Of a DNA stretch of 64,000 nucleotides, positions 27,660-37,774 are shown piece by piece. The translations under genes and the position numbers were made by a program. This DNA comes from Ignavibacteriales bacterium (lineage in GTDB: Bacteria > Bacteroidota > Ignavibacteria > Ignavibacteriales > Ignavibacteriaceae), in the NCBI GenBank assembly GCA_016709155.1, contig JADJEI010000013.1, positions 930,001-994,000 on the forward strand. The letters are read 5' to 3'. Position 1 is the first letter of the stretch. The number at the start of each line of letters is the position of its first letter. The notes below the pieces were generated by a model. It saw only the letters and a program-made list of their open reading frames with translations, had not been told where the DNA came from and did no database searches.

Positions 27660-28135
27660 AAAAAATTATCATTGCGGCAATTGCCAAAAATGGTGTAATA
27701 GGTCGGGCTGATAAACAAATGCCCTGGCATGATTCCGAGGAGTTTAAACATTTTAAGCGTACTACTTTTGGTTACCCAATTATCATGGGGCGGAAAACTT
27801 TTGAGTCGCTTGGTAAACCTTTAATTGGAAGATTAAATATTGTAATTACTAAAAACTTGGATTGGAAATGTAATTATCCTGAAGTTTTGGTTTTGACTTC
27901 ACTTGAATCTGCAATTAAACATTGTGAAAACAGTCACTATGAAAAAATATTTATTACCGGCGGCGGACAATTATATAAGCAGGCTATTTTGATTGCCGAT
28001 GAGATGATTCTATCTTTTATGAATTTCGAAGCTAAAGGCGAAGTGTTCTTTCCGGCAATTGATGAATCAAACTGGATAATAAACAAAAGAGAACCGAAAG
28101 AAAATTTTGAAATTGTAACCTACATTAGAAAATAA
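27656..28135 (+). CDS. folA: Dihydrofolate reductase
   Basis: The enzyme reduces dihydrofolate with NADPH. The sequence IIIAAIAKNGVIGRADKQMP has the Trp-adjacent Met20-type loop (MPWHDSEEFKHFK), the NADPH-binding GYPIIMGRKTFESLGKPLIG and ITGGGQLYKQAI near residue 105. The length, 159, is normal. The start is a TTG overlapping the thyA stop (TTGA), which fits translational coupling; no ATG exists in a better position. The next gene begins directly after its stop. Confidence 0.95.
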   Translation: MKKIIIAAIAKNGVIGRADKQMPWHDSEEFKHFKRTTFGYPIIMGRKTFESLGKPLIGRLNIVITKNLDWKCNYPEVLVLTSLESAIKHCENSHYEKIFITGGGQLYKQAILIADEMILSFMNFEAKGEVFFPAIDESNWIINKREPKENFEIVTYIRK

Positions 28136-29995
28136 ATGAGCTTAAATAAAAAAATAAATATACTTCCCGAAAACATTGCCAATAAAATTGCAGCCGGCGA
28201 AGTAATACAGCGCCCGGAATCGGCAGTTAAGGAATTACTTGAAAATTCAATTGATGCCGGGGCTGATTCAATTGAGGTAGTTGTAAAACGTGCCGGAAAA
28301 ATCCTGATTCAAGTTTGCGATAATGGAATCGGAATGTCGCCCGAAGACGCAATTGACTGTATTAAAAAACATGCAACAAGTAAAATTACAATCGTAGAAG
28401 ATCTGGATAATATCAGAACGTTAGGTTTTCGGGGGGAGGCACTCAGTTCGATTGCTGCTGTTGCTCAACTTGAAATTCGTACTGAAAGAAATGATGATGA
28501 AATTGGCTGTTTAATTAAATATGAAGATTCAATCGGAGTAGTAAAAGAAGCGGGCTCATTTGCAAAAGGCACTTGTGTTTCTGTAAAAAATTTATTTTAT
28601 AATATTCCTGCCAGACGAAATTTTTTAAGGAGTGATGCGACTGAATTAAAACACATTTTAGATACTTTTAATAAAATTTCATTAAGCCATCCGCAAATAT
28701 CATTTCGATTTTTTAACGATGATGATTTAATTTTTGATTATAAATCCGGAACTTTAGAAGAAAGAATAATGCAAGTGTTTGCAGATAATATTCTTGATGC
28801 TTTAATACCTGTTCAGGAGCATACAGAATATTTGAATTTGAAAGGATATGTAAGTAAGCCGGCTTATCTAAAAAGAAGTAAAGGCGAACAGTATGTTTTC
28901 TTAAATAACCGTTATGTTATAAGCAGACAAATAAATCATGCTGTTTTTTCGGCTTATGAAAACATTCTTGAAAAGGGCGATTTCCCGTTCTTCATAATAT
29001 TTATTGAACTTGACCCCAAAAAGGTTGATGTTAATGTTCATCCTTCAAAGCTTGAAGTGAGGTTTGATGATGAAAAAGATATTTATAGTTTTGTTCGTGC
29101 TGTTGTTAGAAAAGGACTCGGTTCTTTTGATCTAGTGCCTTCACTAAAATTTACAGAAAGTACTAACGATGGAGAGCGAACCCGCTTCGACAAATTTACT
29201 AAAACCGACGTGAATGATTTTTCCGATCGTCCTGTCTTTGAAGCAAAGCATTCGACTGCCAAATCCAATTTCAGCGATAAAGAAATTGATCTGATATTCA
29301 GCACAATTCCGGATGACATTTTACCTGCTAAACCGGGAGAAATTTCTACCCATCCCTTTGAGCAGGCAAATCAAAATACTGAAGTAAAAACTGAAAAATC
29401 TTTCCCAAATTCACCGGTGAGTGAGGAAACTCCATTCATTATTCAGCTTCATAATAAGTATATCCTATCGCAAATTAAATCCGGACTTATGATTATTGAT
29501 CAGCATGTTGCACATGAAAGAATTTTATATGAAAAAGTTCTAAACAGACTTGACGCTAATATTCCTTTTTCTCAACAATTACTATTTCCGAAAACACTTG
29601 AATTAAATCCGGGTACTTTTGGATTATTGAAAGAGATTTATCCAATATTAGCAAGGCTGGGGTTCGAGGTTAAATTTTTTAGCAAGCAAACAATTGTTAT
29701 TGAAGGTGTCCCGGATGATATAAAAAATGGTTCAGAAGAAGTTGTGTTAAAGGAAATAATTGATGAGTATATCTCGAACTCGCGTGAGAAAAAACTTGAG
29801 GAAACTGAAAACATTGCCAAGTCTTATTCTTGTAAAGCAGCTATTAAGGCTGGGGATAAATTAAGTGACCGCGAAATGCGCCTATTGATTGATCAACTTT
29901 TTGCTACCTCCATGCCTTATATTTGTCCGCATGGAAGACCAATAGTTGTTAAAATTTCTCTTGATGAATTTGATCGAAGATTTGGTAGAACTTAA
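28136..29995 (+). CDS. mutL: DNA mismatch repair protein MutL
   Basis: A GHKL ATPase that links MutS mismatch recognition to strand excision. The N-terminus INILPENIANKIAAGEVIQR has the ATP-binding ELLENSIDAGA, DNGIGM and LGFRGEALSSI motifs. A variable linker (residues about 330-430) precedes the C-terminal dimerisation domain, which contains IDQHVAHERILYEK and the zinc/endonuclease-associated CKAAIKAGD and CPHGRP. The DQHAxxER-like DQHVAHER motif suggests an intrinsic nickase. Length 619 is normal. The start ATG directly abuts the folA stop. Confidence 0.96.
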   Translation: MSLNKKINILPENIANKIAAGEVIQRPESAVKELLENSIDAGADSIEVVVKRAGKILIQVCDNGIGMSPEDAIDCIKKHATSKITIVEDLDNIRTLGFRGEALSSIAAVAQLEIRTERNDDEIGCLIKYEDSIGVVKEAGSFAKGTCVSVKNLFYNIPARRNFLRSDATELKHILDTFNKISLSHPQISFRFFNDDDLIFDYKSGTLEERIMQVFADNILDALIPVQEHTEYLNLKGYVSKPAYLKRSKGEQYVFLNNRYVISRQINHAVFSAYENILEKGDFPFFIIFIELDPKKVDVNVHPSKLEVRFDDEKDIYSFVRAVVRKGLGSFDLVPSLKFTESTNDGERTRFDKFTKTDVNDFSDRPVFEAKHSTAKSNFSDKEIDLIFSTIPDDILPAKPGEISTHPFEQANQNTEVKTEKSFPNSPVSEETPFIIQLHNKYILSQIKSGLMIIDQHVAHERILYEKVLNRLDANIPFSQQLLFPKTLELNPGTFGLLKEIYPILARLGFEVKFFSKQTIVIEGVPDDIKNGSEEVVLKEIIDEYISNSREKKLEETENIAKSYSCKAAIKAGDKLSDREMRLLIDQLFATSMPYICPHGRPIVVKISLDEFDRRFGRT

Positions 29996-30042
29996 ATTGT
30001 AACAGATTGAATTTTTATTCACTACAAAAACAGGATTAACTT

Positions 30043-31698
30043 ATGACAGATCCAAATTACCTTTCTAAAAAGGAAAAGTATTTTAATAATGCGGCTGCCG
30101 CTAAAACAACGGGAATGAAATTTACAAGTGTCAGCGGCGAGGATGTAAAAGTACTTTATACACCTGATGATATAACTCATTTGAATTATTTAGAGGAGAT
30201 GAACTTCCCGGGGGAGTATCCTTATACAAGAGGAATCCATCCAAATGGTTATCGCGGAAAAATTTGGACGATGCGGCAATTTGCCGGGTTCGGATCGCCG
30301 GAGGATACTAATGAGCGATTTCATTATTTGCTCAAGAATGGTCAAACAGGATTATCTGTTGCTTTCGATTTACCTACTTTGATGGGATGGGATGCCGATG
30401 CAGAGTTGAGCGCTGGAGAAGTTGGTATTTGCGGTGTTGCTGTTTCTTCATTGCAGGACATGGAAATTCTTTTTGATAAAATACCACTTGATAAAGTCTC
30501 CACTTCAATGACAATCAATTCTCCGGCAGCAATGATTTTTGCGTTTTATCTTGCTGTGGCGCAAAAGCAGGGGGTTGATTTAAAAAGTTTACGAGGTACT
30601 TTGCAGAATGATATTTTAAAGGAGTATATCGCTCAAAAAGAATTTATTTACCCACCCCATCCTTCTATGCGCATTATTGTAGATATGATTGAATACTGCA
30701 AGAACGAAGTTCCGCAATGGAACCCTGTGTCTGTCAGCGGATATCATATACGTGAAGCCGGATCAACTGCTGTTCAGGAATTGGCTTATACACTTGCTGA
30801 TGGCTTCGCTTACATCGAAGCGTGCATCGAACGGGGAATGGATGTTGACGAATTCGCACCTCGTATTTCATTTTTCTTTAATTCACATCTTGATTTTTTC
30901 GAAGAGATAGCTAAATACAGAGCTGCACGAAAAATTTATGCTAAAAGAATGAAAGAAAAATATGGTGCGAAAAATCCAAGAAGCTGGTGGTTAAGATTTC
31001 ATACTCAAACTGCCGGCTGCACATTAACAGCACAGCAGCCTGAAAACAACATCGTGCGCACAGCGTTTCAGGCGCTTGCCGGCGTCCTTGGCGGTACGCA
31101 ATCACTTCATACAAATTCGATGGATGAGACTCTTGCCCTTCCGAGCGAGAAGGCTGTTAAAATAGCATTACGTACTCAGCAGTTAATTGCTTATGAAACA
31201 GGTGTGATCAACACAGTTGATCCACTTGGCGGAAGCTATTATGTTGAAGCGTTGACTGATAAAATGGTGAAAGGCGCTAATGAGATTTTTGAGCAAATAG
31301 ATTCTCTGGGTGGGGTTATTCCCGCAATTGAAACCGGGTATTTTCAAAAAGAAATTGCAGATGCAGCGTATCGTTACCAAAAAGAAGTTGAAAGGAAAGA
31401 AAAGTATATTGTAGGTGTAAATGAATTTATTGAAACGAACGAAAAAGTTGATATACCTATTCTAACCATCTCCCCCGAAGTGCAGAAGAGACAAATTCAA
31501 AGATTATCCGAATTAAAACAAAGTAGAAATCAGCAGATGGTAATTGATTGTCTAAATGAAATAAACCAGGCAGCTATTGATGGTAAAAACCTAATGCCTG
31601 TTTTTGTGAAAGCTGCCCATAATTATATTACACTTGGTGAAATGGTGAGCGAACTTAAAACAGTATTCGGTACTTATGAGGAAGTCTCGGTATTTTGA
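30043..31698 (+). CDS. Methylmalonyl-CoA mutase large subunit, catalytic domain only
   Basis: A 551-residue acyl-CoA mutase (beta/alpha)8 barrel: YPYTRGIHPNGYRGKIWTMR, GQTGLSVAFDLPTLMGWDAD, FHTQTAGCTLTAQQPENNIV and GTQSLHTNSMDETLALPSE. It lacks the C-terminal B12-binding domain, so it must work with a separate small subunit (not in the window). It probably interconverts (R)-methylmalonyl-CoA and succinyl-CoA; related mutases use isobutyryl- or ethylmalonyl-CoA, and the residues seen do not settle that. SucD, at 41 kb, acts downstream on succinyl-CoA. Confidence 0.9.
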   Translation: MTDPNYLSKKEKYFNNAAAAKTTGMKFTSVSGEDVKVLYTPDDITHLNYLEEMNFPGEYPYTRGIHPNGYRGKIWTMRQFAGFGSPEDTNERFHYLLKNGQTGLSVAFDLPTLMGWDADAELSAGEVGICGVAVSSLQDMEILFDKIPLDKVSTSMTINSPAAMIFAFYLAVAQKQGVDLKSLRGTLQNDILKEYIAQKEFIYPPHPSMRIIVDMIEYCKNEVPQWNPVSVSGYHIREAGSTAVQELAYTLADGFAYIEACIERGMDVDEFAPRISFFFNSHLDFFEEIAKYRAARKIYAKRMKEKYGAKNPRSWWLRFHTQTAGCTLTAQQPENNIVRTAFQALAGVLGGTQSLHTNSMDETLALPSEKAVKIALRTQQLIAYETGVINTVDPLGGSYYVEALTDKMVKGANEIFEQIDSLGGVIPAIETGYFQKEIADAAYRYQKEVERKEKYIVGVNEFIETNEKVDIPILTISPEVQKRQIQRLSELKQSRNQQMVIDCLNEINQAAIDGKNLMPVFVKAAHNYITLGEMVSELKTVFGTYEEVSVF

Positions 31699-32564
31699 TG
31701 ATCAGAACAGTTTCCCAATTACTAAGAATTACACAATGGATTAAAAACTTATTCGTTTTTATTCCCTTGTTGTTTTCGCTTCATCTGTTTCATCAAAATT
31801 ATTTTCTTACAGTATTGTTTGCTTTTATTGTGTTCTGTTTTGCTTCAAGTATAGTTTATATTATTAATGATGTCGTAGATCGGGAAGCTGATAGTCAGCA
31901 TCCTGTAAAAAAAAATCGCCCTATTCCATCCGGGAAAATTTCAATAAAAGCTGCATTATCAATCGCGGCAATATTAGTGAGTATAATAATAATTATGCTC
32001 TATTTCCTTCCGGTAATGTTTATTTATTCGATCGCCGGTTTTTTATCTCTGAATCTTTTTTATACATTTATTTTTAAGCACATAGTCTTGCTTGATATTT
32101 TCAGTATTGCTGCAGGTTTTTCAATCAGAGTGATAGCTGGAGCCTATGTTATCAATGTTGAAGTATCCAACTGGCTGTTACTAACAACGATGTTCATCTC
32201 ACTTTTTCTTGCGGTGATGAAAAGGTATTCGGAGTTAAATCTGCAAAATTCTGAAGCCGGAAAATCGCGCAAGGTACTTTCACAATATTCACTTGAGTTT
32301 ACATCGCAACTCTCGACTGTAGCAGCCGCAGCAGTTATTATATGTTACGCACTTTATACAGTTTCCACACGTACAGTTTCAGTTTTCGGGACTGAAAATC
32401 TCATTTATACTACACCCTTTGTTGTATTTGGAATTTTTAGGTATATGTTTCTGGTATATATGAATCACGAAGGCGAGAACACTTCCAAAATAATGATCAC
32501 TGATTTGCAGATGATAGTAACAGTAATTCTATATATCACAACCATTGTTCTTATTGTTTACTAA
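31698..32564 (+). CDS. UbiA-family prenyltransferase (decaprenyl-phosphate phosphoribosyltransferase-like)
   Basis: An integral membrane enzyme of about 288 residues and nine helices. The first Asp motif is INDVVDREADSQHPVKKNRP, very close to the NDxxDxxxD of Rv3806c-type DPPR synthases, followed by IPSGKIS. The second acidic region is replaced by VMKRYSELNL. Such enzymes move phosphoribose to polyprenyl phosphate, a route to arabinose-type sugars. That function is inferred. The ATG at 31698 overlaps the mutase stop by one base (TGATG); a TTG three bases earlier is less likely. Confidence 0.85.
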   Translation: MIRTVSQLLRITQWIKNLFVFIPLLFSLHLFHQNYFLTVLFAFIVFCFASSIVYIINDVVDREADSQHPVKKNRPIPSGKISIKAALSIAAILVSIIIIMLYFLPVMFIYSIAGFLSLNLFYTFIFKHIVLLDIFSIAAGFSIRVIAGAYVINVEVSNWLLLTTMFISLFLAVMKRYSELNLQNSEAGKSRKVLSQYSLEFTSQLSTVAAAAVIICYALYTVSTRTVSVFGTENLIYTTPFVVFGIFRYMFLVYMNHEGENTSKIMITDLQMIVTVILYITTIVLIVY

Positions 32565-32579
32565 AATTATTTATAAAGC

Positions 32580-33821
32580 ATGATAAGCGAGTTATCCTTA
32601 CTGATTATTTTGATTTTATTGAGCGGATTTTTTTCCTCAACAGAACTTGCATTCATTGTGAGTAATAAATTGAAGTTGGAAATTAAAGCCCGGAAGAAAA
32701 ACATCGCAGCTATTAACGCAGTATTTTTCAATAATCATTCACAAAATTTTTATTCAACTATTTTATTGGGTAATAACGTTGTTGGAATTGCCTTTGCATC
32801 GCTCAGCACAATATTTTTTTCATCTGCTTTCGGTTGGGACGATTGGACTATATTAATTGTATCCACTTTAACTTTACTGTTATTTGGTGAACTATTGCCA
32901 AAATATTTTGCCCGTGAAATTCCTGATAGATTTGTATTAATATCTTCAAGTCCGTTAAGAATATTTTACATCATTTTTTCTCCGTTTATTAAAACTCTTA
33001 GCGCATTTTCATCGCTGCTATTCAAATCCTCTGAAGTAAAATCCGGTAATATCAATTACATCTTTGATAAGGAAGACATCGAATTATTAGTCAAAGAAAG
33101 TGAGGCGGCAGGAATGGTTGAGAAAAAAGAAAGTGATTTCATTAGCAGGGTATTCGATTTAGGCGAGCAAAAAGTGTATGAAGCTATGCGCCCGAGAACT
33201 GAGATTGTCGGTATTGAAATTTCACAGGGGATAGATGAAGTGCTCGATATTTTCATCCAATCAGGTTACTCTAAACTTCCGGTTTTTGAAGATAATCTGG
33301 ACAACATAAAGGGAGTGGTTTATGCCTACGATTTATTTAGTAAGCCTTCAAACCTTCAAAGCATCATTCGCAATATTGAATTTGTACCGGAAACTAAAAA
33401 AAGTTTTGACTTACTTAAAGAGTTTCTCTCGCGGAGATTTTCCATTGCCATAGTCATTGACGAATTTGGAGGCACTGCAGGATTGGTCACTATGGAAGAT
33501 ATTCTTGAAGAAGTATTTGGTGAAATTGAAGATGAATACGATACAACTGAGGATATTTGCAGAAAAATTTCTGCCGACTCATTTTTAATAAGCGGAAAAG
33601 TTGAGGTAGATTATTTTAATGAAAAATATGGCGAGATTTTTCCTATTGGCGATTATGAAACTGTTGCCGGCTTTATAATATCTCGAATTGGAAAAATCCC
33701 GATACAAGGCGAGACGATTATTATTGACGGACTTCATTTCCTTATTGCCCGATCAACAAATTCAAAGATTGATTTAATTAAACTTACTCTTCCGGGTGAC
33801 TACATTATTAAAAATGAATAA
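32580..33821 (+). CDS. CNNM/CorC-type transporter-associated protein
   Basis: A 413-residue hemolysin-family protein. Residues 1-150 are a DUF21 transmembrane domain (GFFSSTELAFIVSNK, ILLGNNVVGIAFASL). A CBS pair follows with EAMRPRTEIVGIE and AIVIDEFGGTAGLVTMEDIL, then a CorC_HlyC domain (SADSFLISGKVEVDYFNEKY). Relatives act in magnesium or cobalt efflux. Its end overlaps the start of the next gene by eight bases. Confidence 0.88.
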   Translation: MISELSLLIILILLSGFFSSTELAFIVSNKLKLEIKARKKNIAAINAVFFNNHSQNFYSTILLGNNVVGIAFASLSTIFFSSAFGWDDWTILIVSTLTLLLFGELLPKYFAREIPDRFVLISSSPLRIFYIIFSPFIKTLSAFSSLLFKSSEVKSGNINYIFDKEDIELLVKESEAAGMVEKKESDFISRVFDLGEQKVYEAMRPRTEIVGIEISQGIDEVLDIFIQSGYSKLPVFEDNLDNIKGVVYAYDLFSKPSNLQSIIRNIEFVPETKKSFDLLKEFLSRRFSIAIVIDEFGGTAGLVTMEDILEEVFGEIEDEYDTTEDICRKISADSFLISGKVEVDYFNEKYGEIFPIGDYETVAGFIISRIGKIPIQGETIIIDGLHFLIARSTNSKIDLIKLTLPGDYIIKNE

Positions 33822-34222
33822 ACACACTCATGATATAATCCTTTTCGATGGTATTTGTAACTTTTGTAATTTTTGGGTAAACCAATTATTGAAGTTCGAT
33901 AAAAAATTCATTTTTAAATTTGCCGCTTTGCAATCAACTGCCGGTAAAAGAATTATTACAACAACATCTACAAACCGAAATTGATTTCGACTCATTCATT
34001 TTAATTAGCAACAACAAATTATTCAAGAAGTCAACCGCTGCATTATTAATTGCCAGAAAACTGGGAGGAGCTTTTATTTTGTTTTATCTTTTGATTTTTC
34101 TTCCACTTTCATTTCGGGATTTTGTATATGAAATTATTGCTTCGAATCGCTATAAAATCTTTGGCAAAAAAGATTCCTGCCGCGTCCCATCAGCCAAGGA
34201 TCGTGAAAGATTTCTGAACTGA
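33814..34222 (+). CDS. DCC-family thiol-disulfide oxidoreductase (DUF393), one frameshift
   Basis: The N-terminus HDIILFDGICNFCNFWVNQL carries the DGxCxxC motif of the DCC family, predicted thioredoxin-fold enzymes. The rest (ELLQQHLQTEIDFDSFILIS, the FLPLSFRDFVYEIIASNRYK segment with the conserved Y-N/R-x-R-Y signature) is in the next frame. One surplus A in AAAA at 33946-33949 causes the break. Joined length is about 135 residues, as expected. The ATG at 33814 is preferred over one further upstream inside the previous gene. The in vivo substrate is unknown. Confidence 0.82.
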
Positions 34223-34301
34223 TTTTAGGATTGTTTGCTTGCGAGTTAAATGATCTTGCACTTAAATTTAAATGTAATTAATTAAAACTTTTTGATAAGA
34301 A

Positions 34302-35450
34302 TTGAAATTCGAATTACTAAAAAAAAATTCGGCATCTAAGGCACGGGCAGCAAGAATAACGACTGAGCATGGCATCATTGAAACTCCAATATTCATGCCT
34401 GTTGGTACGCAGGGAACAGTCAAAGCAGTAAACCAAAAACTTCTTCTCGAAGATATTAAAGCTCAAATTGTTTTATCGAATACATATCATCTATATTTAA
34501 GACCAGGAACTGAAACACTTAATCAGGCTGGCGGTTTGCACAAATTTATGAATTGGGAAAAACCAATTTTAACCGACAGCGGTGGTTACCAGGTATTCAG
34601 CCTTTCTGAATTAAGAAAACTGAAAGCTGACGGAGTTGAATTTCGTTCTCACCTCGATGGTTCGAAGCATTTCTTTACTCCCGAGAAAGTGATTGAAATT
34701 CAGCGAATCATCGGATCGGATATTATGATGTCTCTTGATGAATGCACTCCATTTCCGTGCGATTATGATTATGCAGTCAATTCAACTAAACTGACATCAG
34801 AATGGGCAGTGTTAAATAAACTTGCTTTTGAAAATTCGAATTCACTTTATGGGTTTGATCAGAATTTATTCGGTATTATTCAAGGGAGTGTTTATAAAGA
34901 TTTACGTGAAAAATCTGCTGCGGATTTATTGAAATTAGATTTTGATGGTTATGCAATCGGCGGACTTGCTGTTGGTGAACCGACTGAAACAATGTATGAT
35001 TTAGTTAACTTTACAACTGATTTTATGCCGGAAAATAAACCCCGATATTTAATGGGTGTTGGTCGTCCCGAGAATATTCTCGAAGCAATTGATCGCGGAG
35101 TTGATATGTTCGATTGTGTAATGCCGACACGAAATGCGAGAAATGCGAATTTGTTTACATCAAACGGCACTCTTTCAATGAGAAATGCAAAATATAAAAA
35201 TGATTTTTCAGTCATTGATGAAAATTGTGATTGTTACACTTGTTGTAATTTTACAAAAGCCTATTTGAGACATCTTTTTATTGCTGGGGAGATTCTTGCT
35301 TTAGAACTTGCTTCGATACACAATTTGCATTTCTATCTTTGGTTAGTTGCAGAAGCAAGAAAACATATTCTTGACGAATCGTTTGGCAAATGGAAATCAG
35401 AAATTTTAAATAACATAACTTCAAATAATAAAATTACTCTGGAGGAATAA
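34302..35450 (+). CDS. tgt: tRNA-guanine transglycosylase
   Basis: The enzyme exchanges guanine-34 for preQ1 in tRNAs with GUN anticodons. The 382 residues include TPIFMPVGTQGTVKA, SNTYHLYLRPG, the catalytic DSGGYQVFSLS, and GGLAVGEPTETMYDL. The nucleophile loop DMFDCVMPTRNARNANLFT and the zinc site CDCYTCCNFTKAYLRHL with a later His follow. It starts at a TTG with no clear Shine-Dalgarno. The next gene, yajC, starts just two bases after its stop, the same tgt-yajC order seen in many bacteria. Confidence 0.97.
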   Translation: MKFELLKKNSASKARAARITTEHGIIETPIFMPVGTQGTVKAVNQKLLLEDIKAQIVLSNTYHLYLRPGTETLNQAGGLHKFMNWEKPILTDSGGYQVFSLSELRKLKADGVEFRSHLDGSKHFFTPEKVIEIQRIIGSDIMMSLDECTPFPCDYDYAVNSTKLTSEWAVLNKLAFENSNSLYGFDQNLFGIIQGSVYKDLREKSAADLLKLDFDGYAIGGLAVGEPTETMYDLVNFTTDFMPENKPRYLMGVGRPENILEAIDRGVDMFDCVMPTRNARNANLFTSNGTLSMRNAKYKNDFSVIDENCDCYTCCNFTKAYLRHLFIAGEILALELASIHNLHFYLWLVAEARKHILDESFGKWKSEILNNITSNNKITLEE

Positions 35451-35451
35451 C

Positions 35452-35784
35452 TTGAGTATAATATTAGCAATGGCTCCGCAAGGCGGAGATGGTGGTGGCA
35501 GTTTAATAAGCACCCTGATAATGTTCGGTGCTATCTTTCTTATTTTTTATTTTATGATAATCAGACCGCAGCAAAAGCGTGCTAAGGAAAGAGAAAAAAT
35601 GCTGAGTGCAATGGACAAAGGGGATAAAGTAGTCACAAGCGGTGGTTTACATGGTACAATCGCGGGACTTGATGATAAAACTGTTTTACTGCAAGTAGCT
35701 GACAATGTCAAAATGAAATTTGAACGCTCAGCGATAGCTTCGATAGTTTACAAAGAAAGATTCACTTGCATAATAATCAGATAA
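35452..35784 (+). CDS. yajC: Preprotein translocase subunit YajC
   Basis: A small single-pass protein of the SecDF-YajC complex. One membrane helix (LISTLIMFGAIFLIFYFMII) is followed by RPQQKRAKEREKML and the conserved GDKVVTSGGLHGTIAGLDDK. The start is a TTG six bases after GGAGG; an ATG at 35470 is an alternative. The C-terminus is slightly unusual (RFTCIIIR). secD and secF are not next to it here. Confidence 0.92.
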   Translation: MSIILAMAPQGGDGGGSLISTLIMFGAIFLIFYFMIIRPQQKRAKEREKMLSAMDKGDKVVTSGGLHGTIAGLDDKTVLLQVADNVKMKFERSAIASIVYKERFTCIIIR

Positions 35785-35938
35785 TCTTTATGTATCTTCT
35801 CATGTTTAAATTAACAAAGAATAGATATTTAGAAATCCAAATTAGAACTTAGTTAAGGGGTGTATTTCTACATCCCTTCACTGATTAAAATGGGGAAGTC
35901 AAAAAGTAGATTATCCTTCTAATGATCAGTCAATAAAT

Positions 35939-37267
35939 ATGAGCCGTAACATGAAAAGCATTTTTATCCTATTCATAACATTCATTATTGCATTCAGCAT
36001 CTCAGCGCAGACTAACAAAGTTTTTCTGATCACTATTGATGAAGAAATTGACATCGGATTAGTGCCTTATGTCACCCGTGTGATTCACGAAGCCGAGATT
36101 TCAAATGCCTCAGCGATCATTGTCAAAATTAATACTTTCGGCGGGAGGGTGGATGCCGCTACTCAGATAAAAGATGCATTATTGAAAAGTAAGATAATAA
36201 CAATAGCATTTATTAATAATCGCGCTATATCTGCCGGTTCATTAATTGCGCTTTCGTGTAATAAGATCATTATGGCACCTGGCGGATCAATTGGTGCTGC
36301 TACTGTTGTTGATCAGATGGGTGAAAAGCAAAGTGAAAAATACCAATCATACATGCGTTCTGAAATGAGATCCACTGCAGAAAAAAATGGAAGAAGAACA
36401 GATATTGCACAAGGAATGGTAGATGAAAGAATTATTATTCCCGGCTTGGTTGATTCAACTCAATTAGTTACTCTTACAACCGAAGAAGCGATTAAATATG
36501 GGATTGCTGATATTGAATCTTCCGATTTAAAGGAAGGACTTCAAAAACTCGGCTTCGAAAATTTTGAAGTGGTAAACAATGAATCTAACTGGGCAGAAAA
36601 TGTTGTTAAGTTTCTGAATAATTCATTGGTCTCTTCAATCCTGATAATGATTGGAATATTTGGTTTGATTGCCGAGGTCAAAACCCCGGGATGGGGTGTA
36701 CCCGGTACTGCTGGAGTAATTGCTTTAGCATTGTTTTTTGGTTCATCATATATACTTCAATTAGCTTCGACATTAGATATTATCTTATTCATAATTGGAC
36801 TTATTCTGCTCGCAGCAGAAATATTTGTTATCCCGGGTTTTGGAGTTGCGGGAATTGGAGGAATACTTCTAATACTTATTTCATTATTTTTGTCACTCAC
36901 TCCATCCGGTCCATTTTTTAATTTTGAAAGCATTTCATTAGCATTTGTTCAATTGGCAGGAGCTTTGGCTGCGGCGTTCATTTTAATTTTGGTTCTCGCG
37001 AAATTCCTGCCCAAATCCAGATCATTCAGCAAGTTAATACTTGATGAATCAGAAAAAAGCGAGAAAGGATTTGTTTCTTATCCATCAGAGAAAAATTTAA
37101 TAGGAGCCGAAGGCGTTGCTTTAACTACATTACGACCAGCCGGCACAGCAGAAATAAACGGGAAACGCGTTGATGTTATGACTGATTCGGAATATGTTCA
37201 GCAGGGAAGCAGAATAGTTGTTGAGAGGGTTGAAGGTATTAAAGTAGTGGTCAAAAAGATCAGTTGA
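35939..37267 (+). CDS. NfeD-type membrane serine protease (ClpP-class)
   Basis: A signal peptide is followed by a ClpP-like domain with INTFGGRVDAATQIKDALL and AISAGSLIALSCNKIIMAPG, where the serine of SAGS is the nucleophile and the lysine near ERIIIPGL supplies the base. Four transmembrane segments (residues about 230-355) and a C-terminal OB-type NfeD domain (GAEGVALTTLRPAGTAEING) complete the protein. It is the long 1510-N type that cleaves stomatin-like partners; no stomatin gene is adjacent in the window. Length 442 is complete. Confidence 0.9.
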   Translation: MSRNMKSIFILFITFIIAFSISAQTNKVFLITIDEEIDIGLVPYVTRVIHEAEISNASAIIVKINTFGGRVDAATQIKDALLKSKIITIAFINNRAISAGSLIALSCNKIIMAPGGSIGAATVVDQMGEKQSEKYQSYMRSEMRSTAEKNGRRTDIAQGMVDERIIIPGLVDSTQLVTLTTEEAIKYGIADIESSDLKEGLQKLGFENFEVVNNESNWAENVVKFLNNSLVSSILIMIGIFGLIAEVKTPGWGVPGTAGVIALALFFGSSYILQLASTLDIILFIIGLILLAAEIFVIPGFGVAGIGGILLILISLFLSLTPSGPFFNFESISLAFVQLAGALAAAFILILVLAKFLPKSRSFSKLILDESEKSEKGFVSYPSEKNLIGAEGVALTTLRPAGTAEINGKRVDVMTDSEYVQQGSRIVVERVEGIKVVVKKIS

Positions 37268-37318
37268 TCAGAGCGACTAAATAAAATGCTATCACTCTTC
37301 GTTTAGGATCATTCATAA

Positions 37319-37516
37319 TTAATTCTTGTCTAAAGAAAACCCCGATTCAATTTGTGGTTTATCGGAATTGGTTTTACTAAGATAAATTGTGTTGAAGATA
37401 CTGATTATAAAATAGACTAATGCTAACCATGAATGATAATCGAAATCTCTATCCATAGAAGTCGCATAGAGCCAAAACAAACTTAGACAAGCAAATATTG
37501 CGTTCAGTATAATCAT
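37319..37516 (-). CDS. Small two-helix membrane protein, unknown
   Basis: The ATG at 37516 is preceded by a strong GGAGG at the right distance and gives a 65-residue protein with two hydrophobic segments (IILNAIFACLSLFWLYA and WLALVYFIISIFNTIYL) and a polar tail. A longer reading from 37570 lacks a ribosome site and is less likely. The Shine-Dalgarno sits in a 6-base hairpin (AAACCT/AGGTTT). I do not recognise a family. Confidence 0.65.
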   Translation of the reverse strand: MIILNAIFACLSLFWLYATSMDRDFDYHSWLALVYFIISIFNTIYLSKTNSDKPQIESGFSLDKN

Positions 37517-37774
37517 TATAAACCTCCGAAGGTTTTTTGTATTATTATTTTCAAACTGGTTTATCACCATTTTTGATAAAATTTATCAATCAAAACTTTC
37601 TAATGAAACGAATCATTGGAAAAATTGCTTGAAATCTATTTAATTATTTTAATATGACACTAATTTGAAGTAAAAATATAGTAATCCTTTCAAGTAAACA
37701 ATAAGAAAATTTATCAAACATTATCAGACAAATTCCTATTTATTTTCGGGTTGGGTTAGCAGGTTTTATTTAGT

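Noticed and set aside
37517..37570. Upstream start for the small membrane protein
   Set aside because: No Shine-Dalgarno; the internal ATG has a perfect GGAGG.
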